Assembly: GCF_963169125.1 (NCBI RefSeq)
Contig: NC_084800.1
Location: 149,788,397-149,852,396, forward strand
From: Humulus lupulus
Lineage: Eukaryota > Streptophyta > Magnoliopsida > Rosales > Cannabaceae
Direction: 5' to 3'
DNA: 64,000 nucleotides
Shown: positions 21,475 through 33,100 of the stretch, piece by piece
Numbering within the stretch: position 1 is the stretch's first letter
Layout: the number at the start of each line of letters is the position of its first letter
The notes under the pieces: generated by a model
Seen by the model: the letters and a program-made list of their open reading frames with translations, nothing else
What the model was told of the DNA's origin: nothing
The model's database searches: none
Program-made: the position numbers and the translations under genes

Positions 21475-22060
21475 TGTTATCCAATAAATTAGCATTTGTG
21501 ACGTGGCGAATAATCTCTTGACACGTGCCTGACACCTGGAGCGTCTGCTAGAGTATCGACCAGGAGACACACCAGAAGCAGGACAGACCTGTCTTTACCA
21601 CGACCAGACTGGTCGGTGGTTCCGCTGGCAAAACAACATTTATGGAAAGATCTTATGTATCCCGAATTTATTTCATGCAATCTTCTGAATATCCCATGAT
21701 TCAGGGGATAATATCTGTAACAATATTGGGCAACCCTCCATGAGCCTATAAAAAGCAAGAGATGGCTCATGGGAAGGGACTTTGGAGCCCGAAAATCATA
21801 GAGATATAGAAATTATCTGTGAAAACTTGTATTGTTTATGAGGAGTGTTGAAACTCATTGAACCCAAGTTCCCTGATCACACTTTTTATCCCATATCAAT
21901 ATCATTCTAAGTGGACGTAGGTCATTACCAGATTCTGGGGCCGAACCACTATAAATTACTGTGTTTTCTTTACTTTTGTCATTACGTTATTATCTATACA
22001 TATTCGTCTATATCGTTCATATTTTGACTCCGTGTCAGTTGGCTAAATCGTGGGTCAACA
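21475..22060 (+). repeat. T2 3' LTR (586 bp)
   Basis: Matches the 5' LTR except at four bases. TATA box at 21747-21754. Followed by the CGACC duplication and the rest of the K1 LTR. Confidence 0.95.
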
Positions 22061-22065
22061 CGACC
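22061..22065. other. Target site duplication of T2, right copy
   Basis: CGACC directly after the 3' LTR end …GTCAACA, matching 10397-10401. Confidence 0.93.
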
Positions 22066-23677
22066 CAAAACTCTTTTCTTTTTCTCTTGTTTTCTCTCAA
22101 CCTTACCAAGGGGAACTTTGAAGAGATTAAGCTAGGAAATTCAGAACTCAAGGATGGAGCTTGGGGGATTGAAGCTTAGAGCTTAGGAGATTAACTCAGA
22201 TATTTAATTAAGCAAAGGTAAGCTTTTAACTTAATGAATTAGGTAGATTTTCTGCTAGTCTTTCAGAGTTTTGCATGTGAGTTAGATGAAGAATCATTCT
22301 TGAGTTTAGATGAGGTTTGGGGTTAGTTTTGTTAGGGTTTGTTGCTGAGACTATAGTAGAACATCTGTGATCAATGGATTGGATTATTGGGTTAATTTTG
22401 TGGTAAATTGGCTTGGTTTTTGGATGTAAAAATGGAGGATTTTTCTGGGTGTTCGAAGGGTCAGGCCGCGGCAATGTTCTTGCTGAGCCACAACCCTCTA
22501 GAACAAGTTGGAGGCCAGGAAGAGGGGCAGGCCGCGACACACCCTAGCTTGGGTCGTGGCCCACCAGCCCTCTTTTGGGGTTAGGGGTTTTTGGTTGAGG
22601 CAGGCCGCGGCATAGGTTCATGGGGTCGCGATACTTAGTGTGTTTTTGGTCTTCAAGGTGGTTTTAGGCTCGAGAATCCAAAAGTGAAGGCTCAGGATGG
22701 ATTTTATCACCCAGATTGATAGAATTCAAGGTCCCAGAGACTAGAATTATGACCCAAAGCTATTTAATGGATTAGAACTTGATGGATGAATGTTGTTGAT
22801 GCGTTGTGACTAGGTTTTCAGCGAGAATCAGATTAGGGTACTGTGCTCGGGACATCGGTGCTTAGAAAGCTCGAGACACATGTAAGAAAATTGTTCTACC
22901 CGTAAAGCAGGGCGAGGCCCTATAGTTTGTATTGTAGGGCACGACACTATATGTTTGTGTTGCATGGCGTAGCCCCATTGATTATGTTAATACATGTTTA
23001 AGTACTTGTTTACTTATGCTATGTGTGCATACACGTGAATGAACGGCCAGAGCTAGGAACGGCGAAGGCCGAGAAATTCAAAGGCCGGGAGCAGCGTTAA
23101 GCATGCAGAGTGCGAGTTGCCAGGGTGAGACCCTATATGATACTTGGATATCCTCACGGTGTAGATCGCGAACCCAGGGCTTGGTAAAGCACCTTGGGAC
23201 GGCATGGCCTTATGTGTTTTTCCTGTTGGCGGTTGATTATAAGTTGAATGGAAGTTATACATATGTTATTTGCTTGTGTGAGTTTTCTTGCTAGGCTTCG
23301 GCTCACGTGTTCTCTATGGTGCAGGTAAGGGCAAGGGGAAAGTTGACCAACCATGAGTACGAAGAGCGTGAGGTGATGCGTACATGTTTGGGCTTCCTGG
23401 CTACCTCGGCCGGGGGTACTTTTGGGAGATGCTTTTATTAAATCTAATTTTGTCATTTAGTCAACTTTACTCATATTTTGAGTTGTAAATATTTCTAAAC
23501 AGTATTTTGGTATCCCAAATGTTAGATTCTTTATAATTTTCAATGGATAAATACATTTTTAAATTATGTGGCTTTGTTTATGGTTTAGCTACACTTTTGT
23601 CTTAAAACCTCGATTAGCGAGTTAAATGCACGTTTTAAACTCACTAAGTAATGGCTCTAAGGAAGTAGGGCATTACA
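22066..23677 (+). repeat. K1 3' LTR, second part
   Basis: Continuation of the LTR after T2. Together with 9866-10401 it makes an LTR of about 2148 bp ending …GGGCATTACA. It holds GC-rich words around 22460-22640, a donor-like TGTAAGAAAATTG near 22880, a short 28-bp-period repeat near 22910-22980, and GTGCAGGTAAGGGCAAGG near 23319. Its last ~245 bp match the 5' LTR remnant at 4815-5061. Confidence 0.9.
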
Positions 23678-23750
23678 CCGAGCCTTTGAGGTAACCTTAG
23701 AGACTTATGTTAAATAAAACAAAATTGAGGAAGCACTCAGAAACTAAGGA

Positions 23751-23813
<63 letters not shown>

Positions 23814-23893
23814 ATCTCTCGGTTCTTTCTTCTCCCTTGGAATCTTGGAGGTTTTGGTGAAAAACTAATGAGAGACTAAGGAATCAAGCTGGA
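23678..23893 (+). repeat. Fragment of a related chromovirus LTR
   Basis: Begins CCGAGCCTTTGAGGTAACC, which is close to 10324-10400 inside the K1 LTR, then a CT microsatellite and unique sequence to 23893. It is best read as the older LTR into which K1 inserted, since its left part would lie beyond T1 outside the window. Confidence 0.55.
23756..23817. repeat. CT microsatellite
   Basis: About 60 bp of nearly pure CT/TC. Similar shorter CT tracts stand at the matching LTR position in K2 (53387-53430 and 43525-43560). Confidence 0.9.
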
Positions 23894-26889
23894 TGTAACG
23901 ACCCCAAATTCGCTAATGAGGCTTAAGGGCCTTGATTAGTGTGTCGGGAGGGCATTGTTGGGTTAAATGTGATTTGAATGATTTTATTGATTTAAATGCA
24001 TAATTGTATGATTAGAATGCTTGTATGATTATATTTGTATTAATATGATATATATATATGGCATTGTGAGAACCACATTATTATGTGGGTAGGTCTACAG
24101 AGCATGACTCGAGGCGATCCTAGGGCTAGATAGCGGGGAAAAGTCACAACGGGGCTTAACAGTTGACTTTGGATAAGTCAAGGGTATTTTAGGTATCGGG
24201 TAGTTATTTATACTATCGGGTTATGAAAATAAATATATGGAAATATATTTGAGGGTAGGAAGTCTAGGCGGGAATATTGGGGAATTTTACCGTTTTGCCC
24301 TCGGGGACGTTTCCGGCACCCCGAGCCTCGGGATTGACTCAATGGGAAAAGATTAGACAGAAACATGAGGAAAATAGTAGACAGAATTAAACCGACCTTT
24401 ATTCATCCTTTCCTCTCTATTCTCCCTCAAGGAAAACACAAGGAAGAAAACACTGAAATCTTAGGGGAATTCAGTTGGGAACTCAGAGGAATTCAAGGGT
24501 GATTTAGAGGGTTAGCTCAAGAATCAATCAAGAACTTAATCAGGACTACGGTAAGCATTGAATTTCCTTTTCTGTGGTTAGAAATTCTGGGTTTTGGCTG
24601 GGTATTGAGGTAATTGTGGTTTTGATGTTTAAGGGCAGAATTAAGGAGGAAAGCTTGGGAATTATCTTGGATTTGGCTTGGAGAAGTGGTTCAGCAGAAG
24701 AGGTGAGTCTCAATTCGTGATGTAGAGGTTTCAATTTGAGTTTGAATGGTTGGTTTGAGTGTTTGTAGTTCTTGAGTTTCAGAAATTGGAAATGGGATTC
24801 TAGTGGGTTTTGGGCTGTATTTTTGTTAGGATGTGTTGTTAGAATCATGATAAAGGTGTTGTGATTAAAGGGTTTTGAATTGGGAAGCTTTGGGATGGCT
24901 TTGGATGAGGTTTTGATGTTGGAAATGGTGGGTTTTCTGGGCTCAAAGGGAAGGGCCGCGGCTCTGTTCTAGAGCGCTACGGCCCTAGAATGAAGATGAG
25001 CCAGGAGGGCTCAGCCAAGGGTGAGCGCCGCGGCGCCCAAAGCAAGGGTCGCGGCGCGTGTCTTCTTTCAGGCTTGCTCTTGGTTTTGTTTTGAGAGTAG
25101 GGCCGCGGCTAAGCTTCAAGGGCCGCAGCCCTTTGGTGCACACTTGAACATTTGGGGATCTTAGGCATGGGAATGTGGTCTAGAATGCTCGGGATCGATT
25201 TCACCACCGTGCTTGGTGGAACTGGGATTCCAGGAAGTTAGTTTTGTATCCGAAAACCCTAATTTGAATATTAACGGAACCCTATACCTTGGTTGTGACT
25301 AGGTGATAAAATTTTAGGCTCAGGAACAGATCGTGCTTGAGGAGTGTTGCTCATAATCCGAAACCCCAAAGATCAAAGGTAAGAAAACTGCACCTGGTTG
25401 AATATATGTAATGGGACTAAGGGTTCCTTATCGTGTATGCTTGAAAAGATGGTATTATGTCATGCAAGCTATTTAGTGAACCAACGGCATAAGGGTGCCA
25501 AAGGTTACACTAGCGCACAGGGCGCGGCTTGGCCACTGGTAGCTAAGGACAGCTTAATATGCACTGAGCTCGATTTAAGCGGACTAGATTCAGTGGGATA
25601 AACAGAGAGTGCAGCCTAAGTTGTCGGCCCTGATTATTATGTGATGTGAATGTTATAAGTGTTTGATTGCATCCATGATTTTGAATTTATGTTGAATGAT
25701 TAGTTATGCATGTGAGCTAGATGAAGAATCATTCTTGAGTTTTAGATGAGGTTTGGGGTTAATTCTTGTTAGGTTTTGTTGCTGAGACTATAGTAGAACT
25801 TCTGTGATGATTGACTTGAAATGTTGGGTTGATTTTGGGGTAAATTGGCTTTAATTTGGTGGAGAAAATGGAGGATTTTTCTGAGTTCGAAGGGTCGAGC
25901 TGCGGCATTGTTCTTGCTGAGCCACGACCCTCTAGAATATTTTGGTGGCCACGGCACACCCTAGATTGGGCCGCGGTGCGCATGGGGTATTTTTGGGGGA
26001 TTGGTTTTCAGGGAGAATCAGATTAGGGTACTGTGCTTGGGACATCGGTGCTTAGAAAGCTCGAGACACATGTAAGAAAACTATTGTACCCGTAGAGCAA
26101 GGCAAGGCCCTATAGATTGTGTTGCAGGGCACAACCCTATATGATTGTATTGCAGGGCATAGCCCCACTAAATATGTTTATTTGTGTTTAAGTATTTGTT
26201 TAATTATGCTATGTGCGTATATATGTGAATGAACAGCAAGAGTCGGGAACGGCGAGAGCCGGGAACGGCGAAGGCCGAGAATGGCATGGGGCCGGGAACA
26301 GCGTTAAGCATGCAGAGTGCGAGTTGGCGGGGTGAGGCCCTATAGGATACCTGAGATATCCTCACAGTGTAGACCGCAAACCCAGGGCCTGGTAAAGTGC
26401 CTAGGATGGCATGGTCGTATGTGTTTAGTCTGTTGGTAGTTTTGTTATGTGTTAATTAATGGTTATGCATATGTTATTTGCTTGTGTGGAGTTTTCTTGC
26501 TGGGCTTCGGCTCACAGTTGCTCTATGGTGCAGGTAAGGGCAAGGGGAAAGTCGACCAACCATAAGTACGAAGAGCGTGAAGCGGCACGTACATGTTTGG
26601 CCTGCCTGGCTGCCACGGCCTTGGGTATTTTTGGGTGACGTTTGTATTAAACTTAATTTTTTCGTTTAGTCAACTTTAGTTATATGTTTTAGTCGTAAAT
26701 ATTTCTGAAACAATATTTTGAGATCCCAAATGTTTAACGCTTTATAATATTCAATGAATGGATTTATTTTCTCAAACTATGTGACTTCTGTTATGATTAG
26801 CTACACTTTTGTCTTAAAACCTCGATTAGCGAGTTAATTGCACATTTTAAATTCACTTAGTAACAACTCTTAGGATGTAGGGCATCACA
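23894..26889 (+). repeat. S1: composite solo chromovirus LTR
   Basis: Starts TGTAACGACCCC and ends …GGGCATCACA. Its first 1.8 kb is one LTR type; from about 25705 to the end it matches the second half of the K1 LTR (22272-23677). The joint duplicates the GC-word block (24950-25135 and 25890-25980) and the donor-like block, so it looks like a recombinant of two LTR types. There is no internal coding region. CTGGA stands before the left end and, three bases off, after the right end; I do not treat that as a proven duplication. Confidence 0.65.
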
Positions 26890-26997
26890 CTCCTGGACGA
26901 GGGTTGTTTTATAACCTGAACCACGTAAAAATCTTGTGTTCTTTACTGTATTCCTTTACATTTTAGTTTATTAAGTTGATAGCGAAAAAGACAATCA
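26890..26997 (+). repeat. T3 5' LTR, terminal remnant
   Basis: About 108 bp before the primer site, ending ACAATCA. The remainder is missing to the left of S1. Confidence 0.5.
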
Positions 26998-27003
26998 ATA
27001 TTT

Positions 27004-27019
27004 TGGTGATTTCATTGAG
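27004..27019 (+). other. T3 primer binding site
   Basis: TGGTGATTTCATTGAG differs by one base from the T1 and T2 sites. Confidence 0.65.
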
Positions 27020-27048
27020 AGCTTGAAAGAAAGCTTGGATAATCAACG

Positions 27049-29260
27049 ATGGTGACTACTAGAAGACACGTTCTCGATGGTACAGTGCCTCCCACTGTAG
27101 CGTTGGAAGGAGAGCCTAGCCAGCCACCTCCACCGGCAAACCCAAAAGTGGCCCAGGAAGATTTTGATGAAAATGCTGAGTACGTAAGAGAAGATGGTAA
27201 GTTTTACAACAGTGATTACTCGCAGCCCATGTACACGGAGGAGCAACTAGAAGTGGTGGCTCTCAGAGCCCACGTCACCTCCCAGCAGCAAAAAAATTGA
27301 TTTTCATGAGGGAAACATCGCCACCTTACATGGCAAAGTACCGCTAGGCAGCCAACTGGAGTGCCACCTGTGCATCCAGCTGGAGTTCCACTTGTCACGC
27401 CAGTGGGTGTGCTTCACAAGCACCCCACTACCATGGCACAAGTTCTATCAGTCGGCATGCCACCTGCGTACCCAGCTAACGTTGGAGCCCCACCTATGCA
27501 TGAAGAATGTGATGAGGGCAATGTGGTTGAAGAACCTGAGCTCGGGAAGAATAGAACACGTCTGGCGGTCGAGCATATTTAGTCCTCGAGGGGCAACGAT
27601 GGCCAAAGGATGGGTGCCCGAGGACACCCCCATGCCACTAGCATTCATTGAGCCCAGGGCCTTTCGCATAGGCGATCTATGATAGAACGTGTTAGGCTTG
27701 GATGTGATGTCCCACCGGCACCTTGACAACCTCAGAGAAATGTCTCTGTCAACCGAGGATGGGGAATTAGCGTCTCGATGAACAATGAAGATGTTGACTC
27801 CGAAGGGGAGACCGAAGTGGGATACCCCAAGCACCATGTTCACCACAATGCACAACTTGACCTACAAGATGACTTGAACGCTCGCAGAAAAAGAGTGGCT
27901 CCTAAGGACAATCCAGGAAGAGAACAACAATTAAACCTTGGAGATGACCTTGATGCTTAGTGGAGAGAACATCCGGCGTAGAGTGCCAATGAAAATCGCA
28001 ACCCCCTCCGCGTAAAATTGAAGAGTTTTAAAAGGATAATGTTGAAGATGGCCTAGAGACAAGGTCATGACTCGAAGGATGAGGGTGAGGAGTTTTGTGC
28101 TCCCCACATCGTGGATGCCCTAATACCTCGAGGCTTCAAAATTCCAAACATCGATTCATACAGTGGAGGCACAGATCTCTGTGACCATCTCTCAAAGTTT
28201 AATATATTGATGTCAGTCCACTGCGTCTCCGAGGACACCAAGTGCCACATCTTCCTATTGACCTTGATAGGATCAGTGGATGAATTGTTCAAGAAGCACA
28301 AACCAGGATCCATTCACTTCTGGCACCAATTATCCTCCTCTTTTTGAAGACAATTCATAATTGTGTGAAAGGTGAATTTTGAGGTCAATACTTTGGCCTA
28401 CATAAAGCAAGGACCACTTGAGACCCTTAAAGCTTACATCAAACTCTTTAAGGAAGAAGCAGCTAGGACCAAGAGGGTTGATGATGGCCAACAGTTAATG
28501 GCCTCACAAGCTGGCATCTGAGCAGGTTCCCCACTATAGGATGACCTCCAGCAAAGAGGATACCATGGGCTCGACGACTTCATACGTAGATCCCAAGAGT
28601 ATATCAACTGGGAGGATACCCAGATTGGAGTTTTCGGAGGACCAGTTCATTTCCCCACTTTATTGTTCCCAAACGTCTTGACTCTAGGAACCCAGTTTTC
28701 ACCATACACTCCAACCCAAATGAGTTTTATGAGCGATCCACAATTTATCCCTGTTGTTTAATCTGTTGGCTTCAGTACCATGCAAAATCCTGGTTTTACT
28801 GCCGCCATGATAGACTATGGAGCAACTCCCACTAGATTCAGTGCTTTTTATCCTAGATTCAGTGTTGGAACTGCGGCTCTGGCCCAGTCTGTGACACCCA
28901 GCGAGACCTCCAGCGGAAGCAAACATGGGGGAAAAGGCAAAGCCAAGAAGCCTAAGAGAACTAGAGAAAATCCCAACGAGAAGTACGCTCCACAATACTC
29001 TAAGTGCATGGACCTAGTGGATACTCGGGAAAATATTTTCCTGGCCATTGGGCAGAGGTTCATTACTGAAAACCACAACCTATGCAAAAGGATCGGAAGA
29101 AACGAGATTCCACTAAGTTTTGTTAGTTTCAGATTGATGTGGGGCACAACATCAATTATTGCATTCAACTTAAAGATGAGATTGAAACTCTCATCAAACT
29201 GGGGCACCTCCACCAATATGTTAGGGTCAGTGTGTGCCTAGCCCAGGTTCTGGCTGCAGG
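27049..29260 (+). pseudogene. gag: T3 gag (decayed)
   Basis: ATG at 27049 gives MVTTRRHVLDG, similar to the T1 start. Pieces of the capsid region are visible near 28111-28347 (GGTDLCDHLSKFN, the counterpart of GDGDPSDHL) and a basic region near 28910-29000 (GKGKAKKPKRT). The knuckle region near 29090-29200 is frameshifted. There are frequent stops. Confidence 0.75.
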
Positions 29261-29419
29261 ATTGCCTCCTCAACAAGTGGTTCCTTAGCCCCTGGGCAAG
29301 GTGCCCGTGACCCCGAAGCAACAGATAGCCCATGGACCTCCACCTGAAGGCACGTCGAGGGGCTCACAGAATCGATATGCGCAGGCCCTAAACCATGACA
29401 ATGAAGTATTGGCCTAGGA

Positions 29420-30197
29420 CTAGTTGCCTACTTAGATGTCGCGGATGATGGATCAAGTCATCACTTTCTTCGATCCTTTGGTGGTGGAGAGCCAAATCTC
29501 CAACAAAATAGTGGCTTAGATCCTGGTGGATAATGGGAGTTCGGTAAACATCCTTTTCTAGACAGCCTTCGAGAAGATTCGGCTGACCACCAGTGACTTG
29601 TCTCCATGCACATTGACTCTTTACGGGTTCTTGAGAGAGGCGCTCATACCAATGGGGAAAATTAAGCTTTTGGTGATGCTAGGGGAATTGCCTCGCCAAG
29701 TGTTCAAGTACTGCAATTTTTCGGTCATCGACTACTCCACCTATAACGCCATCCTGGGACGCCTGTCCCTGGTGGAGTTTGGGGTAGTGGTCCCCGAGCA
29801 ACCTCCTCCCGAGGAGATGTTATGGTTGATACGCCTCCTGTGAATGAATTTTCCCACCGAGGCAGGAATAGGCACTACCCACGGAGGCCCGTTCGTGCTA
29901 CAATGTGTCACTAAAATATCCAGTGATGGTTATTGAGGCAGTAACCCTCGAGCAACCTACTCTCGAGGAGATGGAAGTCTAGGTTGTTCAAGGGCAAGGG
30001 GAGTCCAATGAATTGGACCCTAGGGTTGGCGAAGAAAGGTTTGTAGATCATATGGAAGAATCTGAGGACATCATCCTAAACACCTATAACCCTAATAAAA
30101 AGAGTAAGGTCTCGAGAAACCTCAAGGCAGAGGTCCGCAAAGCTTTGATGAGTTTTTCAAAGAGAACCAGGATGTCTTTGCATGGTCCCACTCTGAC
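29420..30197 (+). pseudogene. pol: T3 protease and start of RT linker
   Basis: VDNGSSVNI with the active Asp codon at 29529, then the flap region and NAILGRLSLVEFG near 29740-29790. The segment 30013-30197 runs into the FFKENQDVFAWSHSD region, where S2 has inserted within the codon string for SHSD|MMGI. Confidence 0.75.
30193..30197. other. Target duplication of S2, left
   Basis: CTGAC, repeated at 34187-34191. Confidence 0.9.
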
Positions 30198-33100
30198 TGT
30201 AACGTCCTGCATTTTCGGGTACCTTTAAACGACTCGGGTTGGGATTTTTCCCCCGGGTTAAGAATATTATTTTAAATAATATTATATTTTGTTTGTAAGT
30301 AGTCCATGAGTTATTGCTAGCCAAAATATGAATTTTGTGATTTTAAAAGTCAAGATAAGACTTTCGGTCCTGGACCGACACAAAAACCCTGATCGGGTAA
30401 AAATCTCGGAAAATAAAACGAAAAATCATGGAAATTATATTTTGGGCATAAAATACATTCATAAAAGTTAAAGTTTGGTCAAAAATAATAAACCTAAAAG
30501 AAAATGGAAATTTTAGGGCATTTTGTGTTAAATGCCTAATTCTACCGAAATGGGGAATTTTATTCCATGAATGGACCTTAGGTTAAATTTTATTATGTGA
30601 TTAATTAAATTAAATGTGAGAGACATTTAATTTAATTAATTAATGTTAAGTTTGGTGATTAAAACTTAATAAGAGTGAAAAAGGTGTCAAAAGCCAATTT
30701 GGACTTTTCTTCTTATGAAACCTTTTTTAACCTTTATTAAAAAAAAAAAATGAAATGATCATATATGTAGCAAAGAGTGGCCGGCCATGTGGTGTTTTAG
30801 AGTGGTGTGAACCCAAATTTTATAAAATTTAAATGCCATTTAATTAAGAGATCAAGTGGGCAAGTGGGTAGAAAAGCACTCAAGTACCTTGTGATATTTT
30901 GAAGAGTATTGTGAGCAATTCCCACACTAAGAACCGATCACTCTCCATCTCTCATTCACTATCATCTTTTTTGAAGACTTCTCAAAGTGTTCTCTCCATT
31001 TTTCAAGCCCAAGAACACCAAGGAAACTTTGAGGCTAAGTCTTGGTCTAGGAAGTATTTTCCCTAAGGTAAACTTTCACAAATCTAGGCTTTTGTAAAGT
31101 TTTAAGCATAGAGTTTCAAATAGCTAATTGACTATGTTGTTGGGGGAAGTTTGTTAGGGTTTTTGAAAGGTTTTGAAGGAGTCAAAGCTTATAGGAAGGT
31201 CCAAACCTTAAGCTAGAACACCAAAGAGGTAAAAAGTTTACTTTTGATGATTTTGTTGTAGGGTTTTTAGTTTTAAGCATTATTTTGTATATCTAATGCT
31301 TAGAGTTTCTTGTTGATGATGTAATAAGGTTATGTTAGTTGTTTAATAATTTTTATGATGCATGTGTATTGATTTTTGAAAATGGGAACCAAAACCCCCA
31401 AGGGTTTTGTAGGATACCCTAAAACAAAACATGTTTTGAGCTGTGACTCCCAAGGGTTCAAGCAGCCACTGTATATTGTTTTTGTAAAATTAAATTGTTC
31501 TGTGATGTTTTTGAGATTGAGTACATAAAATTGAGCTTTTGAAACACTAAAAAATGTTTAGAAATGAGTAAGTTATGCTATTTCAAAGATTAGGTAAAAA
31601 ACTGTTTTTTTTCGTATTCTTATTTTCGGAACCAAGTTTGGACAGCCACTGTATAGGGAAAATGAACTCAGTTTTTTCTAAAATTTTGTGGACATATTAC
31701 TGGCATAACCTATTATTCCACCGTAAAATTTGGTAAGAAAATATTGAACGGTTTGAAAGTTATTAACTGTCAAAGTTTGGAAAAAGTAAGGACTTGAAAA
31801 TAAGGTCATTTTTACCTCATTGTTGGAAAATGATTTCACCAATAAAAAATGCTCATTTTGACCTAATATTTTACAAAGACCTAAATGGCATAACAAAAAT
31901 GGAATTGGGAAATTTTGGTAACAATTGGGTAAGTAAATTTCAAGTTATGAACTAACGAAGTATGTAGTTAAAAATGTGAAAATTAGGTTTTTCACACTTA
32001 GTGTAAAAATGAGATTTTGGAACATAAGGTAAAAAGTAAAATTTTGTTTATTTCAAGATATAAATTGGTAAGTCTTGAAATCATATTTTCACTAAAATTA
32101 CCCCTTTGAGTTTAAATGAATTATTTTTATTAAAGAGTTTTTATTCTTTTTAAAAATAAGAGATTTAATTTATTAATAGTTAATAAATTAAAAGAGGGTT
32201 TAAAACCCTATATTTTGAGAAAATAAATAAATGAATTATTTTTCTAGTAAGTAAAATTGATTAATTGCTTTTGGAAAATTAATTAGTCAAGATGAGAAAT
32301 TTATAACGGTTTTCCTAATTAAGACAAATTAGGCAATTTTCTTAAATCGGTTTTTAGATATTAAAACCTTAAGAAAACTAAAAGGAAAATTTAAAGAGTT
32401 TATTTTCTTTAAAAATAATTAAGGAATTTATTTGTATTTTCTGGATATAATACCGGCTAAAATCTTACATATTTTAACCGACTAGTCGAAAGTGCGGGTT
32501 AATAGCGATACCTTGAAAGAATAAGATTTTTAGCGGGTTGTGGGGAAATACCATTGTGATACCCGAGCCTAGGTATCGAGACCTTAGGATAGGTCTCCCC
32601 GAGACTTAGGGTTTAGTCTCGAATATTTTGTATGACTTTCCTTAATAGGTTTAAAACCAAATAAGGATTATAAATCCTTACAAATGACTTTTATTAAAAT
32701 GACCAAACTGCCCAAAATAATAATAATGAATTATTAGTGCCATAATTAATCCGAGTATACTGTATGGATAACTACAGTATTGGCTAAGCGTAACTGGACT
32801 GAACGTTGGAGGGTGAAAACCGGTTGAGCGCTAAGGACTCCAAGTAAGTCAACTTATATTGTATGGCTGCAACATGAAATGATTATTGTCTTGTATGTTA
32901 GTATAGGGATACATGCATATATATAGGTTGTCATAGAAAGTTGCTTAGAGACGTTAGTCTAGTGAGTGCTGATTTAGAAAATATGAACGGTAGAAGTCCG
33001 TCATATCCTAGACGGTTGATCCCCGTCACACTGCTTGATTTTATTTATGTCCGGTTCATTACCGCGACGAGTGGCCATGAGATGAGGATAAGCTGGTTAA

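Larger units (their letters stand above)
10402..22060 (+). mobile_element. T2: young Tat-lineage Ty3/gypsy retrotransposon
   Basis: Complete 11.66-kb element with two 586-bp LTRs, target duplication CGACC on both sides, primer site, one-frame gag-pol (11036-17284), polypurine tract, and an extra antisense gene between pol and the 3' LTR. I count four differences between the LTRs (582/586), which points to recent insertion. The second, archaeal-type RNase H between the ordinary RNase H and integrase is the mark of the Tat lineage. Six stop codons interrupt gag-pol but no frameshift does. It sits in the 3' LTR of K1. Confidence 0.95.
4815..23677 (+). mobile_element. K1: chromovirus (Tekay/Del-like), interrupted by T2
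   Basis: A Ty3/gypsy element with primer site for initiator tRNA-Met, gag, protease, RT, RNase H, integrase and a C-terminal chromodomain-like region, then a polypurine tract and 3' LTR. Its 5' LTR is cut by T1 at 4814 and its 3' LTR is split by T2 (10402-22060). Assignment to Tekay/Del rests on the order of domains, the CX2CX4HX4C gag knuckle, and the chromodomain-type tail after integrase. The coding region has frameshifts in gag, an FIDH in place of FIDD in RT, and stops in integrase, so it is inactive. Confidence 0.85.

Noticed and set aside
23053..23456. ORFs on both strands in the K1 and S1 LTRs as possible small genes
   Set aside because: No conserved start or frame between the K1 and S1 copies of the same LTR sequence.
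23889..26897. CTGGA as target duplication of S1
   Set aside because: The right copy is three bases away from the LTR end and the flanks belong to different elements.
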